A DNA stretch of 6,338 bases from an uncultured Selenomonadaceae bacterium. GTDB lineage: Bacteria; Bacillota_C; Negativicutes; Selenomonadales; Selenomonadaceae. A program made the position numbers and the translations under genes. This document shows positions 1 to 4,917 of this stretch, in pieces; position 1 is the first letter of the stretch, and each line of letters begins with the position of its first letter. The DNA is taken from positions 1-6,338 of the forward strand of contig CAMIWP010000073.1 of NCBI GenBank assembly GCA_946402475.1, read 5' to 3'. The notes beneath the pieces are model-generated. The model was not told where the DNA came from, searched no databases, and saw only the letters and a list, made by a program, of their open reading frames with translations.

Positions 1-20
1 CCCATGACCTCTACAACCAT
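1..20 (-). CDS. Probable start of the next operon gene, cut by the window edge
   Basis: After the TAG of the 109-residue gene, an ATG at 20-18 opens a frame reading MVVEVM before the edge, with a second in-frame ATG at 5-3. AGGGG lies upstream with about 12 nt spacing, longer than for the other genes here, and GAGG lies before the second ATG. Only six full codons are visible, so the product cannot be identified. Tight spacing and same strand suggest the operon continues. Confidence 0.35.
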
Positions 21-39
21 AAGAAAGAATAACCCCTAA

Positions 40-369
40 CTAAAATGAAATATCAAGGTTGCGCCCCCGTGAGGGATCCACGGCAAACCTCTGCTCTGGC
101 ACTTCTTCACCATCCCCGGAACCATTCCTCCGACGGCTGGAACCATAATGTCCCCCTCGATTGCGACGATCCGGATCCTCCTTGATACGCCCTTCTTCCG
201 GCCCATCCTTTTCACGAACCTGCTTTTGCTTGAGTTCCGCATCATTCTTCTCGCGAAGGGTCTCAAAATCCTGTTGCAACGCCCCCGCCTGGTTCATATT
301 ATGCTGCACCTGGCTGACCTCCGTGGCATGAGGCACTACCATCTGCAAGCTCATCGGAGTGACATCCAC
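40..369 (-). CDS. Unrecognised small charged protein downstream of fapA
   Basis: I do not recognise a named family. The 109-residue product has no signal peptide or membrane segment. Residues 1-15 are hydrophobic-amphipathic (TPMSLQMVVPHATEV). Residues 16-60 are Gln/Glu/Lys-rich and probably helical or coiled-coil. Residues 61-84 are basic and disordered (several Arg, ending SSRRRNG), 85-93 are acidic, and the protein ends in RGRNLDISF. An N-terminal segment, a variable charged middle and a short C-terminal strand give a layout that could be a scaffold or peptide ligand. The GTG start at 369 is supported by GGAGGTGA (376-383), 6 nt before it. It lies 21 nt after fapA, so it is co-transcribed. 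Three well-placed features (strong ribosome site, tight spacing, clean stop) make it a real gene despite its composition. Confidence 0.8.
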   Translation of the reverse strand: MDVTPMSLQMVVPHATEVSQVQHNMNQAGALQQDFETLREKNDAELKQKQVREKDGPEEGRIKEDPDRRNRGGHYGSSRRRNGSGDGEEVPEQRFAVDPSRGRNLDISF

Positions 370-375
370 GATCCT

Positions 376-383
376 TCACCTCC
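376..383 (-). promoter_or_regulatory. Shine-Dalgarno site deciding the GTG start of the 109-residue gene
   Basis: GGAGGTGA on the minus strand, a near-perfect anti-16S match, sits 6 nt before GTG at 369. No ATG in that frame occurs until codon 6, which would be too far away, so GTG is the start. Confidence 0.7.
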
Positions 384-390
384 CATACCC

Positions 391-2052
391 TCAATAAGGA
401 TCAATCACCACCACATCATCCCTGACCACCAGGGAACAATGTTTCGCCTCGGAATAAAAGTGCTTCTGAACGGAATTGATGGAAACCCGAACACCCGAAT
501 AAATGGTGTCCGACACCAGGATCTTGCCATTCTTCATCTCTGCCAATTCCTGCTCCAACTTCTTGATGAGCTTCTCATCCCTACGAATCTGTCCCGCCAG
601 AGGGAACTGAGATCGCGTCAGAGCATTGATCTGCTCGATCCTTTCCTCTGGCAGGCGACTGATGTCAATCTTGCTCAATGTGTTGAGCATCTGTGTGACC
701 TGCTGCATCCGCTTTTTATTATCCTTGTAACGGGCACAGGCTTCCCTGTACTGACTTTGCAGATTCGGATCCACGCCAACAGCAATGCGGGTTACGACGT
801 TCGCCGAATTTCCCAGGCAAACCGCCCGAAGCTCTTCGCCGGCTTCCGCCTGACCGCCGGTAATCTGCCCCTTCTTACCTTCCAGAATAATTTTTTTGCC
901 TGCCCTCAAATGGGAATGAAGAACCACGTCCACCACGTAAATATCCCGATTCGCCTCCATGTCGGCGCTTTCGGCAAAGGCTACCCGGATGTCCTCCTCC
1001 GCCTTGATTTTCGCCCGGTTCATCCCATTAATCCCGCCGCCGATAAAGACATTGCGGCCTTCTACGATGGCTCCGTTGACCATCCCGGAGATTTCTACAT
1101 CCCCGGTGGCCTTCACCACGAAGCCCTGTTCCACATTTCCCTTGATCTCCACGCTGCCGGTGAAATCAATGCTGCCTGTCCCCACATTCACACCGCTCTT
1201 CATCACAAGATGGGGGTCCACGGCGATGGTGGTCTTCTTATCGACGATCTGTCCGTCAATGGTAGCGACAAGTTCATTTTCCCCGATGACCTTCGTATTC
1301 TTTCCCACGGGCATGGGGATTGGACGCCCGTTACGAGCCGGAACCTCGTCCCCGTAGACGTTCTTTCCCGGAGTCCCCTGCGTCTGGGGCACGCGCACTG
1401 CCAGGACATCGTTTCGCCTTGCCAGGACAAAGAGGTTCAGGTTCTTGTAGTCCACCTTGTCGTACTGGGTAATTACGGGCCTACCCTTCACCCCCAGATC
1501 AAATCTTCGCTCAATGCGCGCATTCTCGCCGTGAACCGGAGGTATCCCCCGAGCCGCCACAAAAGGAAAACTGCTCTTGACCCCTTCTTCCACAGCGGCA
1601 AGATCCACACCAAAGGCTATGTTCTTTTCCTGAAGTGCCCCCATCACCATTTCCGCCGTAGGAAGCCTCGTTCCCACGGTCAGATCGAAACGAACGGTGG
1701 CCTCCATGCGATCCTTGCTGACATCCACAATGATATTGGCAAAGGAATTGTCCAAGTCCTTGGGAGGCGCATCATCCTCATCATCTTCCCCATAGGACGG
1801 CGGCGGTTCCGTAAAACTCCCCGACAGCTTTACGGGTTTTCCCGATGCCTCCCGAACCACACGGGAAAGCAATGTGATGTCGTAGTCCAACACATTAAAA
1901 TCCTGCAGGATCTGCCGCATATCCGAAAGCTCAAACTGCAGATCGCTCTCCGTCGACGGATATACGGTCAGAAATACGCCTTCCGAAGTGAATTCAAACA
2001 AATAGCCGGCGTCCGTTCCGCCCACTGTCCTTATGCGCTTTTCCTCCTCCAT
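391..2052 (-). CDS. fapA: FapA family flagellar assembly protein A (DUF342, PF03961)
   Basis: Members of this family carry a central beta-helix flanked by an N-terminal domain and a coiled coil. In Vibrio vulnificus FapA is needed for flagellation and is bound by the PTS protein EIIA-Glc. The 553-residue product has an N-terminal alpha/beta part (about 15-80), an acidic linker (EDDEDDAPPKD at 89-99), and a second N-terminal part (about 100-190). The signature region includes VPQTQGTPGKNVYGDEVPAR (221-240). Next come repeated strands with regular Gly and hydrophobic spacing (GSVEIKGNV, GDVEISGMV, GRNVFIGGGING; about 285-425), typical of the right-handed helix. A predicted coiled coil spans about 430-508, and a C-terminal beta strand pair ends IDPY. 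The ATG has GGAGGGG (2060-2066) 7 nt before it. The gene follows sigD by 21 nt. The family is certain from the motifs; the exact role here is inferred from the operon. Confidence 0.92.
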   Translation of the reverse strand: MEEEKRIRTVGGTDAGYLFEFTSEGVFLTVYPSTESDLQFELSDMRQILQDFNVLDYDITLLSRVVREASGKPVKLSGSFTEPPPSYGEDDEDDAPPKDLDNSFANIIVDVSKDRMEATVRFDLTVGTRLPTAEMVMGALQEKNIAFGVDLAAVEEGVKSSFPFVAARGIPPVHGENARIERRFDLGVKGRPVITQYDKVDYKNLNLFVLARRNDVLAVRVPQTQGTPGKNVYGDEVPARNGRPIPMPVGKNTKVIGENELVATIDGQIVDKKTTIAVDPHLVMKSGVNVGTGSIDFTGSVEIKGNVEQGFVVKATGDVEISGMVNGAIVEGRNVFIGGGINGMNRAKIKAEEDIRVAFAESADMEANRDIYVVDVVLHSHLRAGKKIILEGKKGQITGGQAEAGEELRAVCLGNSANVVTRIAVGVDPNLQSQYREACARYKDNKKRMQQVTQMLNTLSKIDISRLPEERIEQINALTRSQFPLAGQIRRDEKLIKKLEQELAEMKNGKILVSDTIYSGVRVSINSVQKHFYSEAKHCSLVVRDDVVVIDPY

Positions 2053-2059
2053 GGCAAAT

Positions 2060-2066
2060 CCCCTCC
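2060..2066 (-). promoter_or_regulatory. Shine-Dalgarno site of fapA
   Basis: GGAGGGG on the minus strand is 7 nt before the ATG at 2052 and 7 nt after the sigD TGA. It is one of the strongest ribosome sites in the window and fixes the fapA start. Confidence 0.7.
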
Positions 2067-2073
2067 GGCTAAA

Positions 2074-2832
2074 TCATAGTAGATTGGCCTTCATTCTGGC
2101 CAAATACCCCCGCAAGCGGAAAACCGCCTTGGTGTGCATCTGCGAGATGCGCGCCTCTGTCAAATGCATGATTAGACTGATCTCCTTCAAAGTCAAATCC
2201 TCGTAGTAATAGAGGGAGATCACCAATTTCTCCTTTTCCGGAAGACGCTCGATCGCTTGAGTCAGTGTTTCCTGCAGTTCCTTAAACTCAACGCTCTCGG
2301 CAGGGCTTGTTTCCGGAGACTCAGGTGCATCCGCTCGAAGATATTCCTCCAGCGGAATCACCGTAGAAGAATTGAGCTGAGCCACAAGTTCCGAAAGCTC
2401 TCCGAGTGAAATCCCCAATCGCTCTGCCAGTTCTTCATCCTTCGCCGAACGTCCCAACTCGTTTTCCAAGTCATAGACCGCCTGCTCATAGCGCCGAATC
2501 TTCTGGCGCATGGTAACAGGAATCCAATCCTTGGAACGAAGATAATCCAACATGGCTCCTCGAACCCTGACTCCCGCATAAGTCTCGAATTTATTCTTAC
2601 GTTGAAAATCGTACCGATCAATGGCATCCAACAACCCAAAGAAGCCGCTACTCAAAAGATCTTCCTTGTCCACATGATTAGGCAGGCTTATGGCCAACCG
2701 ACCGGCAACCATCTTCACGAGAGGAAGGTAATACTCCGCCAACTGGTTCCTTGTTTCAATGGTCTTCTGTCTGCGATATTTCTGCCACAGGGAATCGACA
2801 TATGCCGTGTCTTTCTGTTCCGTCGCTATCAT
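2074..2832 (-). CDS. sigD: Flagellar sigma factor sigma-28 (SigD/FliA/WhiG family)
   Basis: This RNA polymerase sigma factor directs transcription of late flagellar, chemotaxis and autolysin genes. The 252-residue length is close to B. subtilis SigD. Region 2 spans about 32-103: DLLSSGFFGLLDAIDRYD at 58-75 and the -10 recognition part ending RGAMLDYLRSKDWIP at 91-105. Region 3 covers about 107-160 with ELGRSAKDEELAERLGIS. Region 4 covers about 190-245, with an HTH formed by LTLKEISLIMHLTEARISQ and the flanking HTKAVFRLR. A Pro/Glu/Ser linker at about 168-182 joins regions 3 and 4. The ATG at 2832 is preceded by a run of seven Gs. It follows the small membrane gene by 16 nt and precedes fapA by 21 nt. 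In this family activity is normally held back by anti-sigma FlgM, which is not in the window. Confidence 0.96.
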   Translation of the reverse strand: MIATEQKDTAYVDSLWQKYRRQKTIETRNQLAEYYLPLVKMVAGRLAISLPNHVDKEDLLSSGFFGLLDAIDRYDFQRKNKFETYAGVRVRGAMLDYLRSKDWIPVTMRQKIRRYEQAVYDLENELGRSAKDEELAERLGISLGELSELVAQLNSSTVIPLEEYLRADAPESPETSPAESVEFKELQETLTQAIERLPEKEKLVISLYYYEDLTLKEISLIMHLTEARISQMHTKAVFRLRGYLARMKANLL

Positions 2833-2838
2833 GTCAAG

Positions 2839-2845
2839 CCCCCCC
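2839..2845 (-). promoter_or_regulatory. G7 homopolymer acting as Shine-Dalgarno site of sigD
   Basis: The only purine-rich ribosome site before sigD is a run of seven Gs (GGCGGGGGGGC context), 6 nt before the ATG and just after the TGA of the upstream gene. A homopolymer here could change length by slippage and alter sigD translation. Confidence 0.6.
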
Positions 2846-2848
2846 GCC

Positions 2849-3238
2849 TCACGATACCGGAGGCGTCTCCATGTGCTTCAGGGACTGGGCGTCAAGAGGC
2901 TGGAAATCCTCCGATACCTCTTCGGCATGATCTTCCTGAGCCGAACCTTCTTGTCCGCCATCTTCTTCCGCAGTCTCTTCCACACCGAGAGCTTCCTCTG
3001 TCGTCTCGGATTCGGCGCCTTCCTTCTCCGGCCAGGGCACCTCATCCACATTAAAATCCACGATCTTCTTTGCCTCCAGCAAAAAAAGGACGAGATACGC
3101 AACCACGCCTGCCGCAAAAAATCCCGCAACACTGCGCAAGGCAATCGTCACAAGGCGCACATCTTTCATGAAGCCTGCAAGCGCAACGACAAGCGCTGCA
3201 ATCACAGCAAATATCAGCGATGCCTTCAACTTAAACAA
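2849..3238 (-). CDS. Unrecognised small membrane protein with acidic C-terminal tail, between cheD and sigD
   Basis: I do not recognise a named family. The 129-residue product has two hydrophobic segments, about 7-24 and about 36-54, joined by a short basic loop (KDVR near 25-28). A short basic stretch (EAKK) follows, then a tail in which 20 of the 47 residues from 65 to 111 are Asp or Glu. It looks like a membrane hairpin with a long disordered acidic tail, probably cytoplasmic; the topology is inferred and the internal charges are ambiguous. The start is TTG at 3238, supported by AGGTGA at 3245-3250, 6 nt before. It lies 13 nt after cheD and 16 nt before sigD, clearly inside the operon. B. 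subtilis has no gene at this position; its membrane protein SwrB follows sigD instead. A role in flagellar assembly or sigma-28 control is guesswork from position. Confidence 0.85.
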   Translation of the reverse strand: MFKLKASLIFAVIAALVVALAGFMKDVRLVTIALRSVAGFFAAGVVAYLVLFLLEAKKIVDFNVDEVPWPEKEGAESETTEEALGVEETAEEDGGQEGSAQEDHAEEVSEDFQPLDAQSLKHMETPPVS

Positions 3239-3251
3239 CGCTCTTCACCTA

Positions 3252-3737
3252 CTAAATTTCCTTCTCGCCCTTATCAATCGTCTTTACCTTATAAACACCG
3301 TTTGTAAGATCAATAGAAACCGTACGACCGTAGGTGCCGCCCGTGTCCTCCGCAAGCAAGCGGATACCATTGGTCCTCAATATCTTCTTCACTGCTTCGG
3401 CATTTCTCGCACCCACTCGCATGACATCCGTTGCATTGGCAAAAGCGAACATTTGTGCGCCTCCGGCAATCTTCGCCACCAAGCGGCTCTTAGAAGCACC
3501 CAACTTCAGGACATCCGCCAACATGAGGGGAAATCCCGTATCGGCGAATTTGGCGGGATTGTCACTGGCCCTGGCCTGCGTGCTGTCCGGCAGCATGATG
3601 TGCAGAAGCCCCCCCACCTTCAATTGCGGATCGTAGAGGGAGACGCCTATGCAGGAGCCCAATCCGTAGCTTATTAACGTCGCCGGGTCCTTGCCGACCT
3701 TGTAATCGGCCATACCAACCCTGATCAGCTCTGGCAT
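3252..3737 (-). CDS. cheD: Chemoreceptor glutamine deamidase CheD
   Basis: CheD is a cytoplasmic deamidase that converts specific receptor glutamines to glutamates and is bound by CheC, which is most effective when CheY-P is present. The 161-residue product has the family signature GLGSCIGVSLYD with the nucleophilic Cys29, then GGLLHIMLP with His46, 17 residues later as expected. A Ser (Ser23) sits six residues before the Cys, where I recall the third catalytic residue being Thr. AKIAGGAQMF and NAEAVKKIL are typical of the second half. The ATG at 3737 is preferred over a TTG at 3746 because AGGAG (3747-3751) is 9 nt before the ATG but directly abuts the TTG. The cheC TGA and this ATG are separated by one nucleotide, so translation is probably coupled to cheC, its binding partner. 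Confidence 0.95.
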   Translation of the reverse strand: MPELIRVGMADYKVGKDPATLISYGLGSCIGVSLYDPQLKVGGLLHIMLPDSTQARASDNPAKFADTGFPLMLADVLKLGASKSRLVAKIAGGAQMFAFANATDVMRVGARNAEAVKKILRTNGIRLLAEDTGGTYGRTVSIDLTNGVYKVKTIDKGEKEI

Positions 3738-3738
3738 A

Positions 3739-4353
3739 TCACTCAACTCCTACCGCCGTAATAATGGTTTCCAACGAGCCTGGATCCGGGACAAGAAAGA
3801 AATGACCGTTGATCCCGTCATCCTCTGACAAGAACTCTGTCTCTATCACCATCGCGGTGTCGCCCATCTGCCCCAACTGAACCAGCACAACGTTCAGAAT
3901 TGCTCCTGCCATATCCATGGCCAGTGCGGGAATCGAAGGCAACATGGAGATGTTCGTGAAAGTAAAGAATGCATTCAGATACGCCCCCGCCAGTATATTT
4001 CCAATCTCCATCAAGGCAGACTCATCCATGAAATCGAGTTTTTCCGTATCGCCATGACTCTTTCCCATGAGCGTATCCACCAGATAGAAAGCGCTCTTTT
4101 GGGGCAAAAGGAAAAGGATATTCCCCGGAGCCTTGCCGTATACGCGCAGGAATACACCCACCACGATGGTGTCCGGCCCACCCACGAGGTCGGGAACAGA
4201 ATCCAACGGCACCAGTGCCACCTTAGGCACGTTCATATCAATGCGACGATTGATGATCTGAGAAAGGGCCGTTGCAGAATTCCCTGCCCCGACGTTGCCG
4301 ATCTCCCTCAAGGCATCCAGCTGGTTAGCGGACAAATTGAATTCCTCGGACAT
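3739..4353 (-). CDS. cheC: CheY-P phosphatase CheC
   Basis: CheC is a phosphatase of the CheC/CheX/FliY family that removes phosphate from CheY-P in the cytoplasm. It also binds CheD and so ties receptor adaptation to CheY-P level. The 204-residue product has the family's duplicated active site: ALREIGNVGAGNSA gives E17/N20, and ALMEIGNILAGAYLNA gives E116/N119. The 99-residue distance between the two glutamates matches what I recall for Thermotoga CheC. Both sites keep Glu and Asn, so it should be catalytically competent. The ATG at 4353 is preferred because GAGGTG (4361-4366) lies 7 nt before it; the in-frame ATG at 4368 overlaps that site and has none of its own. The last codons contain the ribosome site for cheD. 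Confidence 0.95.
   Translation of the reverse strand: MSEEFNLSANQLDALREIGNVGAGNSATALSQIINRRIDMNVPKVALVPLDSVPDLVGGPDTIVVGVFLRVYGKAPGNILFLLPQKSAFYLVDTLMGKSHGDTEKLDFMDESALMEIGNILAGAYLNAFFTFTNISMLPSIPALAMDMAGAILNVVLVQLGQMGDTAMVIETEFLSEDDGINGHFFLVPDPGSLETIITAVGVE
3747..3751 (-). promoter_or_regulatory. Shine-Dalgarno site of cheD inside the cheC 3' end
   Basis: AGGAG lies within the last codons of cheC, 9 nt before the cheD ATG. The site is only cleared when a ribosome terminates cheC, consistent with coupled synthesis of the CheC-CheD pair. Confidence 0.7.
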
Positions 4354-4360
4354 ATTACGA

Positions 4361-4366
4361 CACCTC
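4361..4366 (-). promoter_or_regulatory. Shine-Dalgarno site of cheC, decides the start
   Basis: GAGGTG on the minus strand is 7 nt before the ATG at 4353. It overlaps an upstream in-frame ATG at 4368, which makes that ATG an unlikely start. Confidence 0.7.
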
Positions 4367-4381
4367 ATTCAAAAAACAGAT

Positions 4382-4414
4382 TTACGCTGCAAAGGATTTC
4401 CAGGCAGTGTCCAT
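4382..4414 (-). other. Possible 10-residue mini-ORF or out-of-frame CheW tail in the cheW-cheC gap
   Basis: An ATG one nucleotide after the cheW TGA (arrangement TGATATG) opens a frame encoding MDTAWKSFAA and a TAA stop. It is preceded by GAGGG at 4423-4427, 8 nt away, which would be a usable ribosome site. The cheC-cheD junction uses the same TGATATG arrangement. The frame is also open upstream into the end of cheW, so a +1 shift near 4427 would add about 14 residues ending in this peptide to CheW. I do not recognise the peptide. It may simply be spacer sequence. Confidence 0.25.
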
Positions 4415-4415
4415 A

Positions 4416-4901
4416 TCACTTTCCCTCTTTCGGCATGCCGATGATCTCTTCCAGATTCAGCATGATGATGAGCCGCCCATCCATATTGCCGATGCCGCTC
4501 AGGAATCGGGTGATTTCTTTGCCGTTCACAGCCTTCTTTGCATCCACAGGCTTGCTGTCGATAGTGATGACCTCCGTTACGGCATCCACCAACATGCCCA
4601 CGTGGAGATCATCCACCGTCACGGTCACGATACGCGTTTTCTCCGTGTACGGAGTCTGCTCCAATCCCAAACGCTGCTTCAGGTCAATAACGGGCAACAC
4701 GCTACCACGCAGATTGATGACCCCCTTGATGAAATCCGCAGAAAAGGGAACCCGCGTGATATCCGTGAGGTTTCGGATTTCCTGCACATTGAGTATGCTT
4801 ATGCCGTATTCTTCATCCCGAAGTTTAAACGCTACCACCTGAGTACCCTCGTCTACGGCATTTCCCATTTCATCCTTTGTCGTAGCCAGTTCCTTTGCCA
4901 T
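4416..4901 (-). CDS. cheW: Chemotaxis coupling protein CheW
   Basis: CheW is the cytoplasmic scaffold that links methyl-accepting chemotaxis receptors to the P5 domain of CheA. The 161-residue product is a single CheW domain of normal size. QVVAFKLRDEEYGI (21-34) forms the first strand pair. The hallmark DFIKGVINLRGSVLPVIDL lies at 56-74 and includes the conserved Arg of NLRG, and MLVDAVTEV (103-111) lies in the second half. The ATG start at 4901 has a strong Shine-Dalgarno site 9 nt upstream. The gene follows cheA by 16 nt. The TGA stop is followed by 62 nt before cheC, the longest gap in the window, and the normal C-terminus may be affected by a reading-frame change there (see findings). 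Confidence 0.96.
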   Translation of the reverse strand: MAKELATTKDEMGNAVDEGTQVVAFKLRDEEYGISILNVQEIRNLTDITRVPFSADFIKGVINLRGSVLPVIDLKQRLGLEQTPYTEKTRIVTVTVDDLHVGMLVDAVTEVITIDSKPVDAKKAVNGKEITRFLSGIGNMDGRLIIMLNLEEIIGMPKEGK

Positions 4902-4910
4902 CTTGATATA

Positions 4911-4917
4911 CCTCCCC
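4911..4917 (-). promoter_or_regulatory. Shine-Dalgarno site of cheW
   Basis: GGGGAGG on the minus strand begins directly after the cheA TAA stop and lies 9 nt before the cheW ATG. It fixes the cheW start and allows tight translational coupling to cheA. Confidence 0.75.

Noticed and set aside
148..2079. Long plus-strand ORF (643 codons) opposite fapA
   Set aside because: It lies in exact antisense register with a clear FapA gene, has His/Arg/Leu/Pro-rich composition with no domain motifs, and its openness follows from lack of TTA, CTA and TCA codons in the sense gene.
3744..3746. TTG start giving CheD three extra residues
   Set aside because: It directly abuts the AGGAG site with no spacing, while the ATG at 3737 has the usual 9 nt.
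4366..4368. Upstream ATG giving CheC five extra residues
   Set aside because: It overlaps the GAGGTG ribosome site of the 4353 ATG and has no purine-rich site at a suitable distance.
4371..4411. Possible terminator or attenuator in the cheW-cheC gap (CTGC/GCAG stem followed by a T6 run at 4371-4376)
   Set aside because: The stem is only four base pairs plus an inner GG/CC, and the T run begins about 10 nt after it, so it would be too weak and too distant to act as an intrinsic terminator.
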